Positions 11,214-20,014 of a stretch of DNA of 39,110 nt are shown one piece after another. Position 1 is the first letter of the stretch, and each line of letters begins with the position of its first letter. The translations under genes and the position numbers were made by a program. The stretch lies in the NCBI GenBank assembly GCA_026393035.1, contig JAPLAY010000061.1:1-39110 (forward strand). Reading direction: 5' to 3'. The notes beneath the pieces were generated by a model. The model was given only the letters and a program-made list of their open reading frames with translations. It was not told the origin of the DNA and made no database searches. The DNA comes from Actinomycetota bacterium. GTDB lineage: Bacteria; Actinomycetota; Actinomycetes; Nanopelagicales; Nanopelagicaceae.

Positions 11214-12735
11214 TTTCTGCAATACCTGCTTCTCTATTTTTCAAGTGGATTCTTACTAGCGGTAATTCTCGTGATTGGATTGCCGCGCCATCGCCAAGCG
11301 CTTGCGCCATCAACAAAGTGTGAAATGAAAATTCCTTATTGGGAATCTCTAGATCTTTCGCACTCTCACCCGTTATTTGTAGGAATGCACCGTTCTGCGC
11401 CCCGCCTTTATGGAACTGACCGGTTGAATGCAAAAATCTTGGACCCCAACCAAAGGTAACGCCGATCTTAGTTTTTTCTGCGAGCACGCTTCTAATCTCA
11501 CAAATGTGATGATCTGCAACGCGATTTAAATAAGCCATTACCGCTAGATACTTTTGGTTGGGCGAGATCAATGCGCGAATTGCATCGCCGGGAGTCAGGG
11601 GTGAACCGGTGGCATAGATGTCGAAATTTGCGGTTGAAATAACTGGTGTTATTTCAGGTATTCCACTGGCTCGCCATTCTTCGAGTAATTCACCAGTTCG
11701 CTCTTTAGCTTCAGTTACGTTTGGTTGATTAAATGGATCAACTTTAAGCGCGCGACATAAAAGGGCTGTGACCCATTCCCACAAAATAAAATGCTCACCA
11801 AGTGAGGCGATGACATTTAGATCTGCTACGCCAGGTGCAAAACCAATTTGCAGTGCTGGGCCTGAAACCTTTGCCGCACTTGATTCGACAACTATCGGAA
11901 GTCGACCGCTTTGATCTTTCCCGGTGGACTCTGCGATTAATTGCTCAATCCAATCGCCCAAGCCCTTAACGCTTGATTTCTCATCGGTGAGCGAAAAATT
12001 CTCTTTGCATTGTTCAAAAAGCAGAGTCGCTAACTTGATAGCAGGGGAGTTTGGTTCGCTAAATGTTTGGCTTGCAATATCGGCATCATCGAGAAGAACT
12101 GAAACATCGACGCCTATCAACGCAGCTGGTACTAAGCCAAAAGCGCTAAGCGCGCTAAATCTTCCGCCAACGTTGGGATCGGCGTTTATTACACGATAGC
12201 CAGAGGCTCGGGATGCTTTATCAAGCGGTGATTGTGGATCAGTCACTATTACAAAATGATCTACTGGATTTAGCCCAGCTTTGACGAAGAGATTTTCAAA
12301 GAATGATTTCTGTGAAGCAGTTTCTATTGTTGATCCTGATTTGGATCCGACAATTACAAGAGTCGTTGTTAAGTTAGTAGGTATAGATGCAGCAATTTGT
12401 GCGGGATCTGTGGTGTCCAAGATCGTTAACGCCCGGTTAAAAGTCTTAGCAATTACCTCTGGCGCTAAGGAAGAGCCTCCCATCCCACACAGAATGAAGT
12501 TGGTTAAATTATTGGATCGCGCCCAAGCGCTTAACGCATCAAGCTGGGGCAATAATTCACGGCTAGATTTTGGAAGATCTATCCAATTCAAGCGAACGCC
12601 AGCTTCGATTTGGGCAGCTTTACCCCAAAGGGTTGGATCCTTCTTCGCTAGTGCGCCGGCTATCGCATTTAAGTCTTTTGCAACCTCACTCGTCGCATCA
12701 TATTTAGCAGCAACGGCACCATCGAGATTAATCAT
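11188..12735 (-). CDS. pgi: Glucose-6-phosphate isomerase (Tal-Pgi-type)
   Basis: Interconverts glucose-6-phosphate and fructose-6-phosphate; 515 residues, two SIS sugar-isomerase domains. Sugar-phosphate loops are visible as CGMGGSSLAPEV near residue 85 and VGSKSGSTIET near residue 133, and the C-terminal catalytic stretch is FLHSTGQFHKGGAQNG. These resemble the Pgi half of actinobacterial Tal-Pgi fusions and their stand-alone relatives rather than the classic E. coli-type Pgi, but no transaldolase domain is attached. The ATG at 12735 begins immediately after the tkt stop, so it is the last gene of a ctaA-tkt-pgi operon. zwf, opcA, tal and pgl, usual neighbours in this cluster, are absent here. 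Confidence 0.93.
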   Translation of the reverse strand: MINLDGAVAAKYDATSEVAKDLNAIAGALAKKDPTLWGKAAQIEAGVRLNWIDLPKSSRELLPQLDALSAWARSNNLTNFILCGMGGSSLAPEVIAKTFNRALTILDTTDPAQIAASIPTNLTTTLVIVGSKSGSTIETASQKSFFENLFVKAGLNPVDHFVIVTDPQSPLDKASRASGYRVINADPNVGGRFSALSAFGLVPAALIGVDVSVLLDDADIASQTFSEPNSPAIKLATLLFEQCKENFSLTDEKSSVKGLGDWIEQLIAESTGKDQSGRLPIVVESSAAKVSGPALQIGFAPGVADLNVIASLGEHFILWEWVTALLCRALKVDPFNQPNVTEAKERTGELLEEWRASGIPEITPVISTANFDIYATGSPLTPGDAIRALISPNQKYLAVMAYLNRVADHHICEIRSVLAEKTKIGVTFGWGPRFLHSTGQFHKGGAQNGAFLQITGESAKDLEIPNKEFSFHTLLMAQALGDGAAIQSRELPLVRIHLKNREAGIAEILKLVKNL

Positions 12736-14781
12736 CTAACTCCTTGCAATTGTGCGACGTGCAGCTGCAACGATATTTTCTGGAGTGAATCCGTACTCCT
12801 TAAACAATTCACCGGCAGAAGCCGATGCACCAAAGTGTTCGAGGCTAATAATTTCACCGCTGTCGCCAACATACTTGTGCCAACCAGAACCGACACCAGC
12901 CTCAATGCTCACGCGTGCCTTGATCGACTTCGGCAAAATTTCTTCATGATAGGCCGGGCCTTGCTCATCAAACCATTCCAGAGATGGCGCACTTACAACA
13001 CGTGCAGCAACGTTCTCGTTCGCAAGTAGCGCCGCTGCTGCAATTGCTATGTGAACTTCCGACCCAGTAGCGATCAAAATAACATCAGGATCTTTTGCAG
13101 TATCACAAACAATATAAGCGCCCTTCGCTACTCCTTCGGCGCTGCCACAGCTTGTTCTATCTATTACAGGCAGATTCTGACGAGAGAGTGCAAATCCAGT
13201 TGGTTTACGTCGCTTAATAACTTCACGCCAGGCAATTGCAGTTTCATTTGCATCGGCAGGTCTAACGACGGTGAAATTTGGAATTAACCGAAGTGCAGCA
13301 ATATGTTCAACAGGTTGATGTGTTGGCCCATCTTCACCAAGTCCGATTGAATCGTGGGTCCAAACAAAGATTGATGGAATATCCATTAGAGCAGCGAGTC
13401 GAACTGAACCTCGCATGTAATCACTAAAGACTAAGAATGTGCCACCGAAGCATGTCGATAGCCCATGTAGCGCAATTCCATTAAGGATTGCACCCATTGC
13501 ATGTTCTCGAATTCCAAAATGAATAATTCGACCATAGGGATTGGCATTGGACATCGCACTTGTTTTAGGTAAGAACGATCCGCCACCGCTGATAGTCGTG
13601 TTATTACTTCCCGCGAGGTCAGATGAACCGCCCCAGAATTCTGGCAGAACTGTTGCAAGTGCATTTATAACCTTGCCTGAAGCAGCGCGGGTTGCAAGAT
13701 CTTTGCCACTTTCAAATACCGGAATTACCTTCTCCCAATCTTTTGGAAGTTCTTTGTTGCGTAAACGATTTAGCAGGGCAGCTTTTTCGGGATTAGCTTT
13801 CTCCCAAAGCAAAGCTTGCGCGTTCCATTCGCCATGTAGTTGCGCGCCTCGATATTTCACTTTGCGAGCGTGTGCTAAAACTTCAGTTGACACGACAAAT
13901 GATTCTTCGGGATTTAATCCAAGTGCAATTTTCGTCGCTGCAACTTCTTGCGCACCAAGTGCTGATCCATGCGACTCCGCTGTGCCCTTAGCACTTGGAG
14001 CGGGCCATGCAATAACGGTGTGCAGGCGAATCAAGGTTGGTTTTTTACTCTCAGCTTTCGCTGCAAACATCGCCTTCTCTAAAGCTTCTCGATCAACACT
14101 GCCATCGCTATTTGCGGAAACTTCAATGACGTTCCAACCATAAGCTCGATAGCGTGCAGGAACATCTTCCGTAAAAGCGACGTGAGTATCGCCCTCAATT
14201 GAAATCCGATTGTCATCATAAATAACTTTCAAATTACCAAGCTCTTGCGTGCCCGCTAGTGAGCAGGCTTCAGCACTTACGCCTTCTTGTAAATCGCCAT
14301 CGGAAGCAATTACCCAGATATCGTGATCAAAAAGTTTCGTTGCGCCAGTCGGGTCGAATAGCCCTTTCTCATAACGTGCAGCCATTGCCATACCTACTGC
14401 GCTAGAGATTCCCGAACCAAGAGGCCCAGTTGTTATTTCTACGCCATCGGTATGTCCAAACTCAGGATGGCCCGGAGTTTTTGAACCTGCAGTTCTAAAA
14501 CTTTTTAGATCATCTAGTTCAAGTCCGTAGCCCGAGAAAAAAAGTTGGATGTAAAGAGTCAGTGATGAGTGACCAGCAGAAAGTACAAAGCGATCTCGAC
14601 CTAGCCATTTTGGGTCACTTGGATCATGTCGCAACACGCGTTGAAAGAGTGTGTATGCAACTGGCGCAAGTGCCATCGCAGTACCAGGGTGACCGTTGCC
14701 AACTTTCTGTACCGCATCCATTGCTAAGGCACGGCTTGCGACTACGGCCTGATCATCGAGATCGTTCCACTTTTCAACCAT
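12736..14781 (-). CDS. tkt: Transketolase
   Basis: Thiamine-diphosphate enzyme of the non-oxidative pentose phosphate pathway, 681 residues, moving two-carbon units between sugar phosphates. The N-terminal domain shows VGNGHPGTAMALAP and the ThDP motif SDGDLQEGVSAEA...YDDN near residues 160-195. The middle Pyr domain carries GIREHAMGAILNG (catalytic Glu) and THDSIGLGEDGPTHQPVEH. The start overlaps the ctaA stop by one base (TAATG), and pgi follows at once. In most actinobacteria tkt is followed by tal and the zwf-opcA-pgl genes; here pgi takes that place directly. Length and motifs are complete. Confidence 0.97.
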   Translation of the reverse strand: MVEKWNDLDDQAVVASRALAMDAVQKVGNGHPGTAMALAPVAYTLFQRVLRHDPSDPKWLGRDRFVLSAGHSSLTLYIQLFFSGYGLELDDLKSFRTAGSKTPGHPEFGHTDGVEITTGPLGSGISSAVGMAMAARYEKGLFDPTGATKLFDHDIWVIASDGDLQEGVSAEACSLAGTQELGNLKVIYDDNRISIEGDTHVAFTEDVPARYRAYGWNVIEVSANSDGSVDREALEKAMFAAKAESKKPTLIRLHTVIAWPAPSAKGTAESHGSALGAQEVAATKIALGLNPEESFVVSTEVLAHARKVKYRGAQLHGEWNAQALLWEKANPEKAALLNRLRNKELPKDWEKVIPVFESGKDLATRAASGKVINALATVLPEFWGGSSDLAGSNNTTISGGGSFLPKTSAMSNANPYGRIIHFGIREHAMGAILNGIALHGLSTCFGGTFLVFSDYMRGSVRLAALMDIPSIFVWTHDSIGLGEDGPTHQPVEHIAALRLIPNFTVVRPADANETAIAWREVIKRRKPTGFALSRQNLPVIDRTSCGSAEGVAKGAYIVCDTAKDPDVILIATGSEVHIAIAAAALLANENVAARVVSAPSLEWFDEQGPAYHEEILPKSIKARVSIEAGVGSGWHKYVGDSGEIISLEHFGASASAGELFKEYGFTPENIVAAARRTIARS

Positions 14782-15671
14782 TATATTTTCGCCTTCTTTA
14801 TCTCGATCGCTGTCAATTTAATGCGCCAAATACTTATCCAAACCAGAGTTGCACCTAGGAGATGGGCCCCGACAATCAATTCTGGCAAACCTGTGAAATA
14901 TTGTATGTAACCAATTGCGCCTTGCGATAGCGAAACAATTAGAAAAATTGTTACCAATCTTCCTAGCTCTTTTTTCACTAAAGTGGTTTCAGAAACTCGG
15001 ACCACGAATAATAGTGCAACAGTGATACCGATAAGAAGAATGACCGTGTCTGCGTGAATCCACGAGACCATACGCGGATCAAAGTTATAACGCTTGGCAT
15101 CGATATCGCCAGCATGAGGACCAGTTCCAGTAACAACGGTTCCAAGAAGCAGTACTACAAAAGTTAAGGCGATAACAATTTTTGCAAGCAGGGCCGTTGT
15201 CGGCAAAACTGTAATCATCGGTTTATCGAGTATTCGGTGACGTAATGCAAGGGCTCCTGCTATGAGGGGAATAGTCAAAACAAAATGAGCGGATACTGAA
15301 ATAGGATTAAGTTTTGTTAACACCGTTATGCCACCAAGAACCACCTGGCCGAGAAATCCTGCAATTTGAAGAATGGCTAGCAAACGCAATCTCTTATAAT
15401 CGCCGCGGGCTTTTAGATTCCTAACAATATAAATCAGTGCAGCAAGTGCCAAGATCAAGATAAGCCAGGCGATCAAGCGATTGCCGAATTCGATCCACGC
15501 ATGAAGTTGACCCTGCGCCTGATGAACTACGGGTTTAATAGATCCGCCAGTGCATTCCGGCCAAGTGGGACAGCCGAGTCCTGATCCAGTCAGTCGCACG
15601 GCCCCGCCGGTTACGACTAAACCAGCTTGAAATACGAGGAGCGCTGTAAAGATAAATGCTGACAGGCTCAT
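14781..15671 (-). CDS. ctaA: CtaA/COX15, heme A synthase
   Basis: Integral membrane enzyme, 296 residues, converting heme O to heme A for aa3-type cytochrome oxidase. Eight hydrophobic segments can be traced, the first at residues 3-25. Family motifs are GGAVRLTGSGLGCPTWPEC (paired extracytoplasmic cysteines region near residue 35), a glutamate/histidine loop around HAWIEFGNRL, VTGTGPHAGD and WIHADTV, and HLLGATLVWI near the end; these supply the heme-ligating histidines. Heme O synthase (ctaB), often a neighbour, is not in the window. The gene heads the minus-strand operon and appears leaderless: a -10-like TAGGCT stands six bases before its ATG. Confidence 0.93.
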   Translation of the reverse strand: MSLSAFIFTALLVFQAGLVVTGGAVRLTGSGLGCPTWPECTGGSIKPVVHQAQGQLHAWIEFGNRLIAWLILILALAALIYIVRNLKARGDYKRLRLLAILQIAGFLGQVVLGGITVLTKLNPISVSAHFVLTIPLIAGALALRHRILDKPMITVLPTTALLAKIVIALTFVVLLLGTVVTGTGPHAGDIDAKRYNFDPRMVSWIHADTVILLIGITVALLFVVRVSETTLVKKELGRLVTIFLIVSLSQGAIGYIQYFTGLPELIVGAHLLGATLVWISIWRIKLTAIEIKKAKI

Positions 15672-15677
15672 GCTCGT

Positions 15678-15683
15678 AGCCTA
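15678..15683 (-). promoter_or_regulatory. -10 element of a leaderless ctaA promoter
   Basis: On the minus strand TAGGCT is followed by ACGAGC and then the ctaA ATG, so transcription would start at or next to the A of ATG. There is no Shine-Dalgarno sequence in between. No good -35 was found. The same six-base spacing is seen before the DUF3099 gene, fabG and argC. Confidence 0.55.
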
Positions 15684-15741
15684 TGCGCAGGAGGGTCAAC
15701 CTTGCGTCAGCCTGCCGACTGGCGGGTTTGGCCTATTTACG

Positions 15742-15755
15742 CAACAATAATGTTG
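15742..15755. promoter_or_regulatory. Putative SufR operator CAAC-N6-GTTG
   Basis: The palindrome CAACAATAATGTTG matches the CAAC-N6-GTTG operator established for cyanobacterial SufR. Arms are perfect over five bases (CAACA/TGTTG). Its last base is the first base of the GTG proposed as the sufR start, so bound repressor would cover the transcript start and a possible -10 (AACAAT, 15743-15748, six bases before GTG). This suggests autoregulation of the sufR-suf operon in response to Fe-S status. Binding is inferred from the match only. Confidence 0.6.
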
Positions 15756-16429
15756 TGAAAAAGAGCGAAGAGCGGACCCGAGATCAAGTAGCTCGCGCAA
15801 TTCTTGAAAATGGCCCAGCCACCGCTGTGGCACTTGCATCTAAATTGAAGATCACGCCAGCGGGGATAAGACGGCACTTGGATACCTTGGTTGCGGAAGG
15901 CGTTTTAACTGCCCGTGAACCATTTCAATCAGCAATTGATTCAAGAGGTCGGGGAAGACCTTCAAAAGTTTTCGTTATGACAGATACTGGTCGCGAAAAA
16001 TTTGAACATACTTATGATGATCTCGCAGTTTCTGCTCTTAGGTTTATGTCTTCAAAGGGAAGTAATACTCTCGTAAAAGAATTTGCAAAGAATCGTGCCG
16101 AAGAGATAACTAAACGCGCGGCACAGATTTTGGCTAACAAGAAAAATTTAAGCGATAAGAGCGATGCGCTAGCAACTTTCCTAACTCAAGAAGGTTACGC
16201 AGCAAGTAATCATTCGCAAGGAATTGGCGAGGAGTTATGTCAGCATCACTGCCCAATCGCGCATGTGGCAGCACAATTTCCAGAGCTTTGTGAAGCCGAA
16301 ACCGAAGCGTTTTCAGAGTTACTTGGAACCCACGTACAACGCCTTGCGACAATCGCACATGGCGATGGCGTCTGCACAACATTTATTCCCAACACAAAAA
16401 ATCTAACTAAAAACGGAAAGCGGGCCTGA
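15755..16429 (+). CDS. sufR: SufR, Fe-S cluster-sensing repressor of the suf operon
   Basis: Winged-helix repressor with a C-terminal Fe-S sensor, 224 residues from the GTG chosen. The N-terminal HTH covers about residues 8-60 ([20 protein letters not shown]). The sensor region carries four cysteines at about 162, 166, 179 and 207 ([22 protein letters not shown]), the pattern expected for cluster ligation. The frame is open further upstream to an ATG at 15683, but those 24 extra residues look non-conserved and basic and would read through the operator, so I prefer GTG at 15755. No ribosome site precedes it, in line with a leaderless transcript. The stop lies one base before sufB. Confidence 0.88.
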   Translation: MKKSEERTRDQVARAILENGPATAVALASKLKITPAGIRRHLDTLVAEGVLTAREPFQSAIDSRGRGRPSKVFVMTDTGREKFEHTYDDLAVSALRFMSSKGSNTLVKEFAKNRAEEITKRAAQILANKKNLSDKSDALATFLTQEGYAASNHSQGIGEELCQHHCPIAHVAAQFPELCEAETEAFSELLGTHVQRLATIAHGDGVCTTFIPNTKNLTKNGKRA

Positions 16430-16430
16430 T

Positions 16431-17849
16431 ATGAGCGATGTCTTAGCGAAGAATCCTGGACTTGAAGGAATCGGAAATTATGAGTTCGGCTGGTCTGATA
16501 AAAACGATGTTGGTGCTAATTCGCGTCGAGGCCTGAATGAAGATGTTGTGCGCGATATTTCATCAAAGAAGAGCGAGCCACAGTGGATGTTAGATCTACG
16601 CCTTAAAGGCTTGTCACTCTTTGAGAAGAAGCCAATGCCTACTTGGGGTTCAGACTTATCTGGCATCTTCTTCGACACCATCAAATATTTCGTTCGCTCA
16701 ACCGAGAAGCAAGCTACTTCTTGGGAAGATCTACCAGATGACATTAAGAACACTTACGATCGTTTGGGAATTCCAGAGGCCGAAAAACAACGTTTAGTTT
16801 CCGGTGTTGCAGCTCAGTATGAGTCTGAAGTTGTTTATCACTCGATTCGTGAAGATTTAGAAGCTCAAGGCGTTATCTTCGTAGACACCGATACCGCGCT
16901 ACGTGAACATGAAGAGTTATTCAAGGAGTATTTTGGAACTGTAATCCCAGTTGGAGACAATAAGTTTGCAGCCCTAAATACCTCTGTCTGGTCTGGCGGC
17001 TCATTTATTTATATCCCTAAGGGTGTAAAAGTTGATATTCCGTTACAAGCATATTTCCGTATTAACACTGAGAATATGGGACAGTTCGAACGCACGTTGA
17101 TCATTGCGGATGAAGATTCTTATGTTCACTATGTCGAAGGCTGCACAGCGCCAATTTATTCATCCGATTCATTGCACAGCGCAGTGGTTGAAATCATCAT
17201 CAAAAAGGGTGCGCGAGTTCGCTACACGACAATTCAGAACTGGTCTAATAACGTTTATAACTTGGTAACCAAGCGCGCAACATGTGCAGAAGGTGCAACC
17301 ATGGAATGGGTTGATGGCAATATCGGTTCTAAGGTAACTATGAAATATCCAGCAGTTATGTTGATGGGTCCTCACGCGAAGGGCGAAACTCTTTCGATTG
17401 CCTTTGCTGGTGAAGGCCAACATCAGGATGCCGGTGCAAAGATGGTTCATGCTGCGCCGTACACATCTTCTTCAATCATTTCTAAATCTGTAGCTCGAGG
17501 TGGCGGTCGTACTTCGTATCGCGGATTGATTCAGATTAATGAAGGTGCACATCACTCAAAGTCGACAGTTAAATGTGATGCGCTTCTAGTTGATTCGATC
17601 TCGAGATCTGATACCTATCCTTATGTTGATGTTCGTGAAGATGATGTCTCAATGGGACACGAAGCTACAGTTTCAAAAATTAGCGATGATCAACTCTTCT
17701 ATTTGATGTCTCGTGGCTTAGGCGAAGATGAAGCTATGGCAATGATTGTTCGTGGATTTATTGAACCAATCGCCCGTGAGCTTCCAATGGAATATGCGCT
17801 TGAACTAAATCGTCTGATTGAAATGCAGATGGAAGGTGCTGTTGGTTAA
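16431..17849 (+). CDS. sufB: SufB, Fe-S cluster assembly scaffold
   Basis: Core scaffold of the SUF machine, 472 residues; with SufC and SufD it receives persulfide sulfur and builds Fe-S clusters in the cytosol. The protein shows the conserved [27 protein letters not shown] (Cys), the beta-helix body and the C-terminal [11 protein letters not shown] region ([20 protein letters not shown]). The length is typical. It starts one base after the sufR stop and its own stop overlaps the sufD ATG by one base (TAATG), so expression is tightly coupled. Confidence 0.97.
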   Translation: MSDVLAKNPGLEGIGNYEFGWSDKNDVGANSRRGLNEDVVRDISSKKSEPQWMLDLRLKGLSLFEKKPMPTWGSDLSGIFFDTIKYFVRSTEKQATSWEDLPDDIKNTYDRLGIPEAEKQRLVSGVAAQYESEVVYHSIREDLEAQGVIFVDTDTALREHEELFKEYFGTVIPVGDNKFAALNTSVWSGGSFIYIPKGVKVDIPLQAYFRINTENMGQFERTLIIADEDSYVHYVEGCTAPIYSSDSLHSAVVEIIIKKGARVRYTTIQNWSNNVYNLVTKRATCAEGATMEWVDGNIGSKVTMKYPAVMLMGPHAKGETLSIAFAGEGQHQDAGAKMVHAAPYTSSSIISKSVARGGGRTSYRGLIQINEGAHHSKSTVKCDALLVDSISRSDTYPYVDVREDDVSMGHEATVSKISDDQLFYLMSRGLGEDEAMAMIVRGFIEPIARELPMEYALELNRLIEMQMEGAVG

Positions 17850-18934
17850 TGAGTACCTTAACCACTAATTATTTAGCGCCCTCGGGTCGCGAAGAAGCGT
17901 GGCGGTTCACACCGCTATCGCGTCTTGGTGGACTCTTGGATGCGTCCGTAAACCTAGAGAGTGCAAATACTATTTCTCTGGTAAAAAATATCGAAGGTCT
18001 GAAGTTCTCAATAAAGAGTGCGGAAGATTTGCCGGCAATTTCAGTAAGTGATGATTCTGCAACTATCCGAGCACGAGAGTTTATAACTCAGGTAACTCAT
18101 ATTGAGGTAGCTAAAGATGCGAATCTAAGTGAGCCGATTCTTCTAGAGCGCACTTCGCTGAACGGAAACCCGCAAGCAAGCAGAACTTTAATATCTGCTG
18201 GGGTAAATTCTCATGCCACGATAATTCTTCAAAATACCGGCAACGCAATTTTGGCGGATGAGATTGAGTTTGATGTGGCCCCAGGATCGAACCTAACTTT
18301 TGTTTCATTACAAGAGTGGGATGCAAAGACGGTTCATCTAGGACGCCAGCATGCAGTTGTAAGCAAAGATGCAGAATTCAATTCAATCGTTGTAACTGTT
18401 GGTGGATCTCTAGTTCGGCTGCTTCCTACTGTTGAATACAGTGGACCAGGTTCGAGCGCTGATTTGCAGGGACTCTACTTCGCAACTGACGGTCAACATT
18501 TAGAACATCGGTTATTTGTTAATCACAATGTGCCGAACGCTAAAAGTCGGGTCAATTACAAGGGCGCACTTGCGGGAGATAAGGCACATACGGTTTGGAT
18601 TGGTGATGTTTATATTCGAGCCAATGCAGAAGGAACTGATACTTACGAGTTAAACCGAAACCTCCTACTTTCTGATGGAGCTCGTGCAGATTCAGTCCCT
18701 AACTTAGAGATTGAAACTGGCGAAATAGTTGGTGCCGGGCACGCGAGCACTACAGGGCGCTTTGATGATGAACAGCTCTTCTATTTATCTTCACGTGGTA
18801 TTCCTGCTGAGATTGCTCGCCGCTTAGTAGTTCGTGGTTTCTTCGCCGAGATCGTGGGCAAGATCAAGAACGAAGAGATTGAAAATAGATTGATGGATCG
18901 CATTGATGCTGAGCTAGCCAAGGTTGGTGCGTAA
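17849..18934 (+). CDS. sufD: SufD, Fe-S cluster assembly protein
   Basis: Paralogue and partner of SufB in the SufBC2D complex, 361 residues. The N-terminal part (SGREEAWRFTPLSRL) is the usual SufD start helix. The C-terminal beta-helix shows NYKGALAGDKAHTVWIGDVYI, the ELNRNLLLSDGARADSVPNLE motif, a conserved GHASTTGRFDDEQLFYL with the key His, and the closing ARRLVVRGFFAEI. The start overlaps the sufB stop by one base; the Rieske gene begins directly after its stop. Sequence divergence in the N-terminal third is normal for SufD. Confidence 0.94.
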   Translation: MSTLTTNYLAPSGREEAWRFTPLSRLGGLLDASVNLESANTISLVKNIEGLKFSIKSAEDLPAISVSDDSATIRAREFITQVTHIEVAKDANLSEPILLERTSLNGNPQASRTLISAGVNSHATIILQNTGNAILADEIEFDVAPGSNLTFVSLQEWDAKTVHLGRQHAVVSKDAEFNSIVVTVGGSLVRLLPTVEYSGPGSSADLQGLYFATDGQHLEHRLFVNHNVPNAKSRVNYKGALAGDKAHTVWIGDVYIRANAEGTDTYELNRNLLLSDGARADSVPNLEIETGEIVGAGHASTTGRFDDEQLFYLSSRGIPAEIARRLVVRGFFAEIVGKIKNEEIENRLMDRIDAELAKVGA

Positions 18935-19249
18935 ATGTCGGAGCTATCTTTTGATTCATTAGTCGAACGTAAGCCAGTGAAAATTGATCTAAATGGCACT
19001 CCCGTCTGCGTAACTCGGATTGGCGACGAAGTTTTTGCGATTGCAGATACTTGTTCACACTCTGAAGCCTCGCTCTCGGAAGGAGAAGTAACTGACTACA
19101 AAATTGAGTGTTGGTTACATGGCGCTGAATTCGATTTAAGAAGCGGGGAAGTTGTCACACCACCAGCTTCGATCCCAGTTGAAGTATTCGATGTAGTTCG
19201 CGAAGGTGCCGCAATAAAAATTTCTAGCAGAAAATCTGCCCAAGGTTAA
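18935..19249 (+). CDS. Rieske-type [2Fe-2S] ferredoxin in the suf operon
   Basis: Small protein of 104 residues with a complete Rieske motif, Cys40-x-His42 (TCSHSEA) and Cys59-x2-His62 (ECWLHGAEF), which bind a [2Fe-2S] cluster. It resembles the ferredoxin-like subunits of non-heme dioxygenases (BphA3/NirD-like), here placed between sufD and sufC as in many actinobacteria. Its role in SUF is not settled; electron supply for cluster assembly is an inference from position. No signal peptide is visible, so it should be cytosolic. The ATG abuts the sufD stop. Confidence 0.9.
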   Translation: MSELSFDSLVERKPVKIDLNGTPVCVTRIGDEVFAIADTCSHSEASLSEGEVTDYKIECWLHGAEFDLRSGEVVTPPASIPVEVFDVVREGAAIKISSRKSAQG

Positions 19250-19258
19250 GGAGAGAAA

Positions 19259-20011
19259 ATGAGCACATTAGATATTAAGAATTTACAGGTTGCGGTGGCA
19301 ACAGAGAACGGATTCACCGAAATCTTGCGCGGCGTTGATCTAACTATTAAGTCTGGTGAGACACATGCAATCATGGGACCAAATGGTTCCGGCAAATCAA
19401 CCTTGGCGTATTCAATCGCCGGTCATCCGAAATACACAATCACAGGTGGTTCAGTAACTCTGGATGGCGTAGATGTACTTGCGATGTCGGTAGATGAACG
19501 TGCGAAAGCTGGCCTATTTTTGGCTATGCAATATCCAGTTGAAGTACCAGGAGTTTCAGTAACTAACTTTTTGCGTACCGCTGCAACTGCAATTCGAGGC
19601 GAAGCTCCGAAGATCAGAACTTGGGTAGGCGAAGTTAAAGAGGCAATGGCGGCGCTAAACATGGATACGAACTTTGCTGAACGTAACGTTAACGAAGGTT
19701 TCTCAGGTGGCGAGAAGAAGCGTCACGAGATTCTTCAACTAGAACTTCTAAAGCCTAAATTTGCCATCCTAGATGAGACCGACTCTGGTCTAGATGTGGA
19801 TGCACTTCGCATTGTTTCCGAAGGTGTAAATCGCGTTAAGGGAAATAGCGATCTTGGAATAATGCTGATTACGCACTACACAAGAATTCTTCGTTACATC
19901 AAACCTGATTTTGTTCACGTCTTTGCTGCTGGAAAAATTGTTGAAGAAGGCGGACCAGAGCTAGCAGACAAATTAGAAGAGAAAGGTTATGCAGAGTACA
20001 CAACTGCATAA
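19259..20011 (+). CDS. sufC: SufC, Fe-S assembly ATPase
   Basis: ABC-type ATPase of the cytosolic SufBC2D complex, 250 residues; ATP use drives conformational change in SufB/SufD rather than membrane transport. Walker A is GPNGSGKST at residues 40-48, the family signature is FSGGEKKRHEILQ (SufC-type, not the usual LSGGQ), and Walker B is AILDETDSGLDVDAL. The switch His is in LITHYTRIL. A ribosome site AAGGAGAG precedes the ATG. The length is normal, and the gene lies between the Rieske gene and sufS. Confidence 0.97.
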   Translation: MSTLDIKNLQVAVATENGFTEILRGVDLTIKSGETHAIMGPNGSGKSTLAYSIAGHPKYTITGGSVTLDGVDVLAMSVDERAKAGLFLAMQYPVEVPGVSVTNFLRTAATAIRGEAPKIRTWVGEVKEAMAALNMDTNFAERNVNEGFSGGEKKRHEILQLELLKPKFAILDETDSGLDVDALRIVSEGVNRVKGNSDLGIMLITHYTRILRYIKPDFVHVFAAGKIVEEGGPELADKLEEKGYAEYTTA

Positions 20012-20014
20012 GCA

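Noticed and set aside
13541-14143. Open frame of 200 codons on the plus strand opposite tkt
   Set aside because: Transketolase on the minus strand is complete and conserved across this stretch; the antisense frame has no recognisable features.
15683-15754. In-frame N-terminal extension of SufR from ATG 15683
   Set aside because: The 24 extra residues are basic and unlike SufR starts, there is no ribosome site, and the frame would run through the likely operator; GTG 15755 fits the family start better.
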